DNA from: Larix kaempferi
Taxonomy: Eukaryota; Streptophyta; Pinopsida; Pinales; Pinaceae
Length of the DNA: 64,000 nucleotides
Direction of reading: 5' to 3'
Assembly (NCBI GenBank): GCA_027924585.1
Contig: BSBM01000321.1
Coordinates: 2,741,001-2,805,000 of the forward strand
The notes beneath the pieces are model-generated. The model did not search any database, had not been told where the DNA came from, and saw only the letters and a list, made by a program, of their open reading frames with translations. Positions 23,041 to 33,600 of the stretch are shown in pieces. The position numbers and the translations under genes were made by a program. Position 1 is the first letter of the stretch. Each line of letters opens with the position of its first letter.

Positions 23041-23500
23041 CATGTAATCAGTCCTGGAGATGCGGATAGGTTGTGCTAGACACGTAAAAGTTCTGGGATG
23101 CTCTTTAGATATCTTGCAGGTCGCAAGACACTCTTTTAAGGTTTTGCTAGACCACATGTAATCAGTCCTGGAGATCCGTATAGGGTGTGCTAGGCACGTA
23201 AAAGTCCTGGGATTCTCTTTAGAGATCTTGCAGGTCATAAGACACTCTTTTAAGGTTTTGTGGAGACCACATGTAATCAGTCCTGGAGATCCGATAGGTT
23301 GAGCAGTAAGCTCGTAATCAGTACTGGGATGCTCTTTAGAAATCTTGCAGGTCGCAAGACACTCTTTTAAGGTTTTGTGGAGGTCACATGTAAAAGTCCT
23401 GGGAGATTCGATAGGTTGAGCAGTAAGCTCGTAATCAGTCATGGGATGCTCTTTCGAGGTTTTGTTGATGCACATAATCATCCCTAAGGATTCCAAATGA
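23041..23500 (+). repeat. copia-2 3'-UTR array A (about 115-bp tandem repeat)
   Basis: The unit start CATGTAATCAGTCCTGGAGA (or a variant) occurs at 23041, 23155, 23270 and 23387, spaced 114, 115 and 117 bp. Each unit also carries TCTTGCAGGTCGCAAGACAC and CTTTTAAGGTTTTG. Counterpart of the copia-1 array at 10791-11340. Confidence 0.88.
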
Positions 23501-23755
23501 TGTCCAGCTCGTAGAGATGATGAATACCTACAAGAGGCTAGGCCTACATCCAACATGAAAAAGAGTTGGCTTTGTAGAACTTCCTATGATGAGAAGAATT
23601 GAGAGATAGCACCAGTGATTGAGATGAAGAGTACAACAACAATGACGATGATGCTCCGTGATCCAATGACAATGATCCAGCTCCAGAATTGAAGGATTGT
23701 GCCTTTATGTATTGATTACCTGTGTCAAGAGAATACCTTCCTAGTTAAGAGGGAG

Positions 23756-24347
23756 TGTTGATGTATTTGTAACTTAGGAAGATATTCACTTGTATATTGT
23801 ATGTATTACATTTGTACTTTATTGTATCCCCAATAGAGATGTATTATTCCTCTGATTGCAAGTGTCATCATTTGTATTTGCAAGTGTCGCAAGTTACATT
23901 GTAAGTGTCATAACTTATATTTGATGGGTTATTAGACCACCTGGGTGGGGTCGGCTCTGTATGAGTCATGTGGATGGGTTATTAGGATTCCTTAGGAAGT
24001 CAACCCAGTTAGGTTTAAAGGCAAGTCAAGTCATTGTATAAATAGAGAGTATGAGTCTCTCATTCTATTCATTCACTCACTCATCCAACTTGAATAGTTG
24101 AGAGAGAGGAGTGCACACAAGTGGAGGAGGAGTAGCTGCTAGAGACATCTATCTTTTGGGTTTGATATTTGTGATCTTTGTATTGGTGCTCATTCTATCT
24201 CTTAGGAATTTGTGGGGTTTTTCACCTTCTTGGTTTTCTCCGGTGAAATGCTTTGTGTCTCTAGTCTCTTGTGTTTGATATGCTGTACATGTTGTTCTCT
24301 CAGTTAATATCCTAGATCATATTGAATTAAATGATAAAAAACTAACA
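23756..24347 (+). repeat. copia-2 3' LTR with preceding polypurine tract
   Basis: The tract CCTAGTTAAGAGGGAG abuts the LTR start TGTTGATG at 23756. The LTR is colinear with 17833-18431; TATA box at 24037-24044. Differences from the left LTR are scattered substitutions and small indels. Confidence 0.93.
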
Positions 24348-25405
24348 GCTAGCACTAGTGTGCTTGGTAGTTTTAAATAATCCTGATGTAATGGTAATAC
24401 AGGAAACCATGTGTGGAGGGATAGGTTTAGTGGAAAGCCTGAAGAAGAAGTTGAAGGGCTGGGATTTTGCATGGGTGGATGGAGAGGGTTTGTCGGGTGG
24501 GTTACTCATGGGATGGAAATACCATCTGTTTCTTTTAAATTGCTTCTCCATTAGATCAGGGCTAGGTACCTTTTTTTCCAGCAAAGCCCTTGGTTTTTAC
24601 TTTACAATATACAATGTGTATGGCCCCTACAGCCAAAAAGCCTCTTTTTGGAATGATTTCTGTGGGAAAACATTTCTCAAGGATCTCCCTTTCATAATTG
24701 CAGGAGACCCCAACTTCACTATGAATCGAGATGAGATTTGGGGAAGCAGGGCTCGACCAGATAGGCTGTGGAAATTCTTCACCCACCATCTCGAGGACAT
24801 GGACATCATTGAGTTTGAGTCACATGATATTAGAAATAATTGGTTTAAGAAGAGGTCCGGTGCAGCGACCATCTCCAAAAGACTCGACAGATTCCTCTGT
24901 TCAGGGGAATTATTAAGGAAATTCGAGAAGGTCTGCACTTGGAGAATGACTGGAGGAGGCTTGGATCACCTACCCATTCTCTGCCATATTGAAAAAGGAG
25001 AGGAAAAACTAGAATCACCCTTCAAATTCAACCCCCATTGGTTGACTTGCGAAGATTATACTCTCCTGATCAGGGTAAACTGGAAACCTTTTGAATCTTC
25101 TTTAAAGGAATCCTGTAGCATGTAGTTTGTAAACTCTTTAAATTTTGTAAAGAAAATTTCAATGGAATGTTCGACAAATCAAAGGAAGAGTAGGGACTCC
25201 CGAATTAGACATACAGAATCTAAAATTGATACTTAATATAGAATTGTCAGGACCTTTTAAGTAGAAAGGAGGTTTTGGACCTTGCAACCCTAGAGGAAAA
25301 AAGAAATACTATTTTAAAGGAAAGAAACGCAGAGGAAAGGATGAAGAGCAGAGTTGTTTGGCTCTCTCTGGGAGATGAAAACAATGATTTTTTTGCATAA
25401 GATGG
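24348..25405 (+). pseudogene. LINE-B ORF2: APE-type endonuclease and linker to the reverse transcriptase
   Basis: The frame resumes after copia-2 and stays open to a TAG at 25123-25125. Endonuclease landmarks: NPDVMVIQETM with the metal-binding Glu, GLSGGLLMGW, FTIYNVYGPYSQKASFWNDF, LPFIIAGDPNFTMNRDE (GDxN motif), KRLDRFLCSGE, and GGLDHLPILCHIE (a D-H pair as in the SDHxP motif). The enzyme nicks target DNA for target-primed reverse transcription. Past the stop the linker continues in another frame (LDLATLEEKRNTILKERNAE, VVWLSLGDENNDFF) until gypsy-4 interrupts it at 25406. The endonuclease part has no frameshift. Confidence 0.9.
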
Positions 25406-28400
25406 TGTTGATGCCTCGGGTGTGAAGGTGCTGGAAAGGTGTCCAAGGAAAAAAAAGGGGATGAAAACCCAACCAAAGGCTTCAAATAATCCTACGCAAG
25501 TATTACCATATCCTCGAGCTGTTTGGTGTGGTTAACACCCACGAATACAAAGGACTCCGCTGGCACTTGTGAGTGTTTGATCCAAGAAGGATCTGTCTTC
25601 CTATAAGGAAATACAAGAGTTTTACTAATCCTAAGTGTTAGTTTACTTTGAAAGGAATCTAAACTGAGTTAAATCTATTATAAAAAGGAGTGTTTTGTTT
25701 ATGCACAAGATAACTTGATCTGATAATACCAAACCTTTCCACCAATTAAAAAGACATGAAAAAAAAGATCTAGATTCAGTAGCTTAAGGTATAATCAACT
25801 AAACACATTTAACTAACAATAACTTAAGAATTAAGTGCATACAAGCTAACCCTATAAATGGAATATTAATTTACTGATTTTTGTGAATCATTTGCAGAAA
25901 TAGATAAAATCTTTTAGATAAAGACATTCATTTAAAACATCTAATTACATAGATCATGAGCTGAGAGAATCTGAACTACAGATTGATGTAGGTTACCAAT
26001 TGCAAATAATAATCAGTACTCATAAATATGTTGAAGCAAAATCACAATTTATCAAAGACATTTGAGAAATTAAAACAAAAGAGGTAGCTGAAGAAAAATG
26101 ACTGTGTATTAAGGCCTACAAAACATTAAATAGTCTGCAACAACAGAGCATCTCCAGCCTCTTTTGGCGATTCTGTCTCCCTTTTAGATGATATAAGATA
26201 GGTATTTATACAGAGCAAATTACAGAAAAATATAAGATCCATTTCCCCAATTGCTGAGCTAACTAGCTGAGTTGTTCCATTTACCAGATCCATCCATGAG
26301 AAAAATATGGGAAAATCCGTTTTTAAAAACCAACCGGATCTCCCAAATGAAGAACTTTCTGAGGATTCTTCTCTTTGACAAACTAATTGGGAATATTCTG
26401 CACAAAACCCATGTCTCGGATCTTCCAGACTCATCTTCATCACTCCCGAAATCACGTCCAAAGATCACTTCTTTCCACTTGGCATGTTTTAATCACTCAA
26501 AATTTGGGATATAAATTGTTCAATTTGATTCCTCCAAATCCAAATCCATACCTGTACAATTCAAAAGAGAAATTAAAACATCATTCCAAAGCTAATGACA
26601 TAAATCTAAATTAATAAAAATCCATTTGCAAATAAAAATATAATGAAAATAAACAAATCTCATGCAAATCCGAAAGTGAGTGTTTATATAGATTTTTTGA
26701 GATTTTTAAGCTATTCAATTGGAAAACATAATCTTCCCAAATCATTCATCATCCTTTCAACTTTCCAACGAACTATCTCGGGCTTGATTTGGACTCATAA
26801 ATCTCAAGATATTGCTCCTGGAAGTTAAGGCTCAGCAGCCATTGATTTCATTATTAGGTGAATTATGGCCATTGATCTAACTATTAAATTCATTATCCTA
26901 TATTAATTATTTTCCAAATGAATAAAACCAAACAAAAATCCAAAATCAATATTCCCAAAATATCGAAAATCAAATGTCGAGAAGTAAATTTTGAATTTGA
27001 AAAATGAAAAAACAAAAACCAAAAATAAAAACTCAAGTAAAAATGAAATTACCAAAATTTACGGACCCGAAATTAAATTAAAATATAACATAAGATAAAC
27101 TTAGGGTCTGGAAAATGCGGAAATGAAAAAGTAAAATTTGAAAAAAAATGATTTTGCAATCCACATTACACATTGTGGGTTGCAGAAATATTAAATTTTA
27201 CTAAGAACAACCTTGCCTTTGGCAATTGCGGGTTGCATTAAAATCAAAGGTTCTGCATCCGCAAATATGCATAAAAATGATTGGAAAGCTTGGAAAAATG
27301 CAATTTTTTTAATATATTTTTTATGTTGAATGAAGTAGATTAAAATAAAACAATAATAGAGAAAAAATTAAAAATCTAGAAATACTTCCAAAGTGAAAGA
27401 AAATCCAATATCGTAAAACCATAAACCTAGAAGTAAAAATCAAAACCATTTACAAGTTAATTCTTAAGAAAATAAATGTGGGAAACAAGTTAGGTATATA
27501 GGAAAAGAATCATTCCTATAATATATGAGAGTTAATTAATTCCATAAATAGGTTTCTAACATAATCATTTTCCAAGAATAGAAAACCAAGAAACAAATAA
27601 TAATATTTTCTTTTGCACAATAATAAATGAAAATCCTTTTAAATTGTAAAATGGAAAATAGAAATTGTATTTTCAAGATTAAGTCAGCTTACTTAGAAGG
27701 AATTACTTATCCATGATCAAACTAATTTAATCCCACTAATTTCCCAATAATCATAAAACAAAAACTCATGGAAATTAGAGAAATTAAAACTCATACAAAC
27801 TAATATGTCATACGTGTTCGTAAATTTTCATAAAATCAAATTGTCTATAAATTTAATATATGAATTTAATCAAATACACAAAGTAATTTAATGAAAGTCA
27901 AATCATGACCATGAATATTTAAAAGATTTTAAACGAGCTTAATTTAAACATTAAAAATATTAAACTAACATAAGCAAACAAACCCAAAGACTAAAATTAT
28001 TTAAAATATTTACATTATGATTTTAGGCATGCAAAAGTTAAAATAAAACTCCATCAAGCTCAAATATCATACTAGTGCAATATCTAAAATCATGAGAGAA
28101 GAAACCATAAGATCAATCAAAATCCCAGAATGAAGGTAATAACTAGCCATCATCTTGAATAATCAGTTTGTGCATCAAAGACCAAATCTAGGTGGGGAAT
28201 GTGAAATACAACATGGTAAGTCGACCACCGAGATCATGAAACCAACTCAAATGAATCAAAAGAAAATAAGTAAAAATGGAAACAACCCGCATTCTGCAAT
28301 CTGCATTTGCGGGTTGCGGGTTTGCAAATGAAATCATTAAAAACAATATATGTTCTGCTTTCCGTAATACGCAATTTGCGGGTTGCGGGTGCGACAAACC

Positions 28401-28764
28401 ACGATTATTGAACAACATTTTTGCATCCGTAATCTGCATTGCGGGTTGCGGAACCCAAAAGTTCCAAATCCAAAGACCAAGCTCCCGCAATCCGCATTGC
28501 GGTTTGTGAGTTGTGGGTTGCGGAAGGAACAAGCTTTTTGGGGAAAATTAGCTCTTTCCGCAACTCTTAAAAACACACAAACAATGAATGAAATCTCAAA
28601 GAGAAAATTATTAACTAGATCAAATCATGACAAAGGCATGGAAAGCATGATAATCAGGATAAAAACCCAAAAATGACTAAGGAATCTAAGCATTACCTTT
28701 GTATGTAAAAATTGGGGCTCCCATGTTTTTTTAATAAAACATGGGATCTGTTGTAGCTACAACA
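25406..28764 (-). repeat. gypsy-4 3' LTR (3359 bp)
   Basis: Colinear with 33601-37029. Minus-strand TATAAATA is the complement of 26203-26210. The 28270-28530 part is full of GCGGGTTGCGG and CCGCAATCCGCAT-like words in both orientations. Open frames inside (for example 26126-26461, minus) recur degraded in the other LTR and are not supported as genes. Confidence 0.9.
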
Positions 28765-31020
28765 AATGGCGACTGGCTGGGAAGAACCAGTTATCTCTGT
28801 ATTATAGTATTTAAATCTATACAAATCAGGAATAAAAATAGAATGCATTCACATGCTAAATTTCAAATAATCTGAATAGCTCTATCACTGAATGATATAG
28901 TATCTGTTAGACTTCAAAGCTTCTAAGACATCCAATTCATTCCCATCATTATCCAAAAGAGTTTTTTAAAGATAAACTCATTTTTCAAAATAAATTATTT
29001 ATAAGATGTAAGATTCAAGAACTTTACTTGGAATTAACCTAGGAAAATCAAGCTAATCATATAAGACATAGTATTAAGAAGTGACTCCATACCACAGGAA
29101 GGACCCTACAGCCAGCCGACATCTATAGCCGCGACAGAGATGCCTTTTAACCCCACTTCCAAGCGCTTTGGTCCCAGTTTAGTGATTTAGATACATAGCT
29201 ATACTGTGACTCAATTTACTAATGGGTAAGCAACATCATATAACTCTCTACGAGTGTGGGATGGAAAATGATTCTTAAAGATTTATATATATAATATTTA
29301 TGATTTGGAATCCCAAATACCATAGATGGAGCCACTGTAGCCCACAGGCGTCCATAGCCTCGACATGGACATCTTTTAACTCGTTTTACCTGATCGATTA
29401 TATCCCAAATAGCAAGTTTAAAGAAATTTGCAAACTATGTGTAATGTGCTAATCTCAATTTGAGATTGCCTAGTAAATGGGGGAGCAGACTTAGAAACTC
29501 CTTAAGAGTAAGGATGGCGTAAGGAATCTATATATTACTGATATTTATAGATTAAAAGTTCTTTCCAGAAACTGATTCCCTTAAAAGTAAATAAATTCAA
29601 ACTTATAAGCACTGAATATGTTTATGTTGAGTTAAAGCTAAAGTTCTAAGGATAATGATGGAAAGATTCAAATAGAATTATCAGCACAGTCTATTATTGT
29701 TTTTTCACAATCAGGGATTAACTAATCAAAACATTTGATTTTTAGCAAGCATAAAACATTTATAAAGATTTCCTTTATAGATAAGATTTCAAGATTGTAA
29801 AAGAGTGATAAGCTCTTTTATTTTAAAAGTGAAAATCATGAAAAAATTAAAACAAACCAGCAAGAAAATAAAATGTAGGAATGATAAAATCAAACATATA
29901 TACAAGTGGAACCAAAAGTAAATCAAAATCTCACAACTATATTTACTAAAAGAAAAATTAGTGATTAGAAATTTTGTTTTTAATAAGTCATAAGATACCA
30001 GATTCAATTACGTCTTTATTGAAAACAAATAAAGAAGCCTAAAACTAACTTCAAATATAAAATAATTGCAAAAATAAGCCTTAAGAAATTGTCTCATGCG
30101 AACAAAAGAGAGATTTGTTTGTCATGTTTGTAGAACTGAGGGAATTTGTTATTGAAAAGAGAGTAACTATATCAATTCATATATATGAAAATGTATTGAA
30201 TCGGTAAATTGAATTGATTATAATAAAACTCTTAAAATAATTTTATTCTCCTTCAGTTGAACAATTACGATCAACATTGTTGCTTCGCATAATGTTGTTT
30301 AGGACAATAAGGCCTCCTTTATTAAAAATTATGTATAGAAAGAAACTAAACTAAATTGTGTTCAATTTGCAACAACAAAATATGTAAAAACCCCCTTTTC
30401 AAGTGCATATCCAAGAAAGATCAAACTTCGTGAGTAATGAATATGTTTTAATTTTAATTACTTTGTCTTCTGTCAAAATATTCTTACTCTTAAAACTTGG
30501 AAAATAATTGATTAGAATCATTATAATTTAAAAATAAAGACATAATTTAGACATGAATGCCTTGAACCAGTAAAATAATAAGCAAGAACATGAATAACAG
30601 AAATTGAAAGAAGATAAAAATACTTCCTTGAATGCATCTGAAGAAGTTTTGTTTCCAACTTAAACTTGGCTTATCGCTGCAACTACTTTATTGAAGAAAA
30701 CCAAAAGAGTAATCTAATTACTAAAGAAATGAAAAAAATTAATCTATTCTACACATACTCCTACACTACTTCAAAAAGGAAACAAAAACTAAGTATAATC
30801 GAATTTCAAATGCAACCATGAAAGCATATGAAAACCTGCCAAAAAAAGATGTGAATAATCAGAAAGCATGACATGAATGCTCGAACATAAAAATGAAAAA
30901 AGAATGCATTATAGCAAATAAGATGAGATTTATGTACAAATAAAGAGAATGGTGCCTTACCATAATGATAAAATCTTACTAAGAAAGATTTCTCAAGCCA
31001 ATCATGGTATGTACAATTGA
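28765..31020 (-). other. gypsy-4 internal region without genes
   Basis: AT-rich, no retroelement domain. Two diverged direct copies of about 235 bp (29090-29320 and 29325-29560) share TAGCC(G/T)CGACA and ATCTTTTAAC or GCCTTTTAACC-type words. This is where pol would lie in a complete minus-strand element. Confidence 0.6.
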
Positions 31021-32146
31021 AAGATTTATGCAATGAAATAGATTATTTGAAAGAAAATCAACATTAGTATTATAAGAATCCAAAAATTCTTCTTGAACAA
31101 TTTTCTCCTGAGAAATATTTTCTTGAACAACGTTAGTAAAATCAGATCCAATTTGTTCTAGTTTATTATCGTATAAATCATCATAAATTGGTTGATTAAA
31201 TTGGAAATTTTCATAGAGATCAAATTGCCTTTGAGTATTTACTTGAGAAGAACTAAAGATATGAGATGTTATAAGTGTAGGAATAGTATCATTAACATTC
31301 TGCTAAGAATCTTCTCCATCAAGTAATTGATTGTAAGGAAAAAAAGTTTCTTCATTGAATGATGAATCATAAAAGGAAAAATTCTAGAGATTACCCTTAG
31401 AAATAGCATTCATTTCCAGCAAAGAAGAATGACAAGAAAACATAGATTGATGATAAAGATAAGAATCTTCTTGATCTTCTTCATGTATTTCATAATCAAC
31501 TTGTACCTCTTTAAGATTTAACAATGAAGAATTAGAATTTGAAATATATGATTGAATGTCATTGTTATCAAATAGATCAAGATACAAAGAAAAATATGAA
31601 GAGAAAATAAGTGTATGAAATTCATCTCTTAAAATAATATTTTCAGATCGAGATTCCTTAAGAGGAATTTTCTCTTCAAAAGGAATATTTATGAAAGGTT
31701 TCAAATCAAAATTTGTTTCTTCTTGTAATATAGTATCATAATTTTGTGAAATATGTTCTCCTGAAGAATCGTTCAGATCAGAAAATGGTAATTGGAAAAA
31801 CATATCACAAATTTCAGAACAATTAGTTGATTCAATATCTATCAAAGGATTAACAGAATAATGAATATCAGAATCCTGAAACTCTTTACTTATGCTAGAA
31901 GAAGATTGTTTAGTATTATGATTGTAACTATGCTCTTTTACTTTAAAAGAATCTTCTTTTGAAAAATGATCTCCTTCATGAGTTGTTAAACTTTGGATTT
32001 CATGTGAAACAGATATGGGCATATCAAAATTTCAATCACCCAAATCATCATAATGATTATGATCCATATCTAAGAAAGAGAAGGAATTCATTTCTACAAT
32101 TTTTAAATCCTTAGATTCTTCATGCAAATCTAAACCAAGAAGGGAA
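31021..32146 (-). pseudogene. gypsy-4 acidic low-complexity coding region, 3' part
   Basis: The minus strand holds a long frame at 32022-31384 (212 residues), continued on both sides by further frames of the same composition, rich in Asp, Glu, Asn and Ser. It has recurring stretches such as EETNFDLKPFINIPFEEKIP and SNSSLLNLKEVQVDYEIHEE. No domain is recognised. It lies downstream of gag in the element's sense, so it may be the disordered C-terminal part of a Gag polyprotein or an extra frame special to this family. A solo LTR at 32152 separates it from the gag side. Several stops interrupt it. Confidence 0.55.
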
Positions 32147-32151
32147 TGATT

Positions 32152-32979
32152 TGTTGGCAGGCGGTTTGATGGGGAAAGATCGCGGTACCGCTGACGCCGC
32201 GACACGCCAGAGGAGGGCGTGAAAGGAGTATCCCGTGCCAAAGAATACCGCCGTTGGCGGGTTTTGGGTCACTTGGACCACATATTATGTAATAGTGAGT
32301 CAGTATACCGTGGTATGCGGGTTTTTGGGGTCATTTGGAACAAGTCAGTTAGATATTGGGTTAATTGTCCATAGTGTCGGTTAGGAAGTCAGTTGTAAGT
32401 GGACAAATATTGTAAGGGCAAAAGCCTATAAATACACAAGAGTTGTAAGTGTTAAAAGAGAGAGATGAATGAGAGGAAGGAAATGAAGAAGACAAATTGG
32501 ATGCGAGATCTGTGTTTTGCTGGTGTATGATCTTGACAGTAATACAATGATGTTTTGGTACAAACTTTGTGTAATGACGCAGTGTATGAATGTTGTTTAA
32601 TGCAATGTCTGCTTATTATTGCTATGATGATAATTGTTGCGATTAAGTAGTATGTTCTATGTAGAATGTGATGATAAATGATGCAATGAAATAACTCCTT
32701 GAATGCTGCGATGAAGTGATATGTTATAACTCCTTGCAAATGTTTAACGTTTCTGGTTGAAGTACCGCAATAGAGTTAGTCCATGCAGCCACAACTCTCC
32801 TCCTCCCTCGGTGAAAACATGGTTCCGTCTGCTCTTCTTAGACGCCTCAGGTGAGACCTCATCCACTCTGCGGGTGTTGTTGGGTGGGATCAAACCTGCC
32901 TGGGCCGGTGCCCAAGGAGACTGCGGTATGCGTCGACAGTGAGGTGAACCCCTGTCGACTGAGGTCGCGTTGGTCAACA
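32152..32979 (+). mobile_element. Solo LTR (828 bp) with perfect 5-bp target duplication
   Basis: TGTTGGCAGG... to ...TTGGTCAACA, flanked by TGATT at 32147-32151 and again at 32980-32984. TATA box TATAAATA at 32427-32434 inside GCCTATAAATACACAAG indicates plus orientation. No interior is present, so it is a solo LTR left by recombination between two LTRs, or a very small element. It interrupts the acidic region of gypsy-4 and is the more GC-rich patch of this part of the window. Confidence 0.88.
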
Positions 32980-32984
32980 TGATT

Positions 32985-33532
32985 ATCGATGTATAATTCA
33001 GATTTATCATCTACTAATTGATCATATTCATGTGAAATAGAACTAGTGTGCTGAAACCATTCAAGTATCATAGGACGATCTATTAAAGGGAATCACAATA
33101 GAGATTAAAATTTCTAATTGCAAAATCTTCTAATGATTCACCCTTCTTTATAGTGAGTTGTTTCATTTCATTACATAATCTAACAAAGTCATAATGTCCA
33201 AAAGAAAGTATGAAAATATCTACAAAATGTTTAAAAGAATGGACAGAGGTAGAAGGTAAGGTTACAAACCACTCTTTGACTCGTCCTTCGAATGTGAAGG
33301 CTAACAATCTACACAAAACATCTTGATCTAGAATTTTGTTAACAAGACAATTATAAGTAAATTGAAGAACATATTCTTGCGCTAATATTTCTCCCTCACC
33401 ATCGAACTTTACTTCTATCAGTTGCTTCAACAAATCTGTTTTAAAATGAAAACTAATTTATCTAGAAAAACAACTAAATACAGACTCTTGGGTAGAAAAA
33501 CAACTAAATACATCTGGTTGGGTTGGATCCAT
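32985..33532 (-). pseudogene. gypsy-4 gag
   Basis: The start is taken at the minus-strand ATG 33530-33532 (MDPTQPDVFSCFSTQES). The N-terminal part repeats VFSCFS twice and meets one stop. The frame 33433-33083 then gives a Retrotrans_gag capsid domain: VKFDGEGEILAQEYVLQF, DVLCRLLAFTFEGRVKEWF, LPSTSVHSFKHFVDIFILSF and KQLTIKKGESLEDFAIRNF. This is the standard gypsy gag order. It builds the particle around the RNA. After a change of frame, an Asp/Glu-rich continuation (EYDQLVDDKSELYID) runs to the solo LTR. No zinc knuckle is seen. Confidence 0.8.
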
Positions 33533-33584
33533 TATAAAATATTCTTATGAAAATAGCTCAAATGACCTTACATGTCGGATGCCC

Positions 33585-33600
33585 TCCTTCTAGCGCCATT
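33585..33600 (-). promoter_or_regulatory. gypsy-4 candidate primer binding site
   Basis: On the minus strand the 5' LTR end CAACA is followed by AATGGCGCTAGAAGGAGGG. A TGGCGC start is common to many plant gypsy primer sites. The tRNA cannot be named without a search. A similar AATGGCG also abuts the other LTR in the opposite direction (28765-28771). Confidence 0.6.

Larger units (their letters stand above)
17833..24347 (+). mobile_element. copia-2, Ty1/copia element lacking most of gag, protease and integrase (6515 bp)
   Basis: LTRs of 599 and 592 bp, PBS after the left LTR and purine tract before the right one; flanks ACTAG (17828-17832) and GCTAG (24348-24352) are a target duplication with one mismatch. 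The LTRs, pol and 3' arrays are related to copia-1, but the interior between early gag and the reverse transcriptase is replaced by unrelated sequence. Confidence 0.94.

Noticed and set aside
22681-23400. CRISPR-like regular repeats
   Set aside because: The units are long, diverged, without unique spacers, and lie in a retrotransposon 3' UTR of a plant genome.
26126-26461. 111-codon minus-strand frame in the gypsy-4 LTR
   Set aside because: The copy in the other LTR (34401-34667) is shorter and broken; no domain is visible, so it is a chance frame in an LTR.
32160-32280. GC-rich patch taken at first for organelle DNA or rDNA
   Set aside because: It is inside the solo LTR bounded by perfect TGATT repeats and shows no rRNA or tRNA folding pattern.
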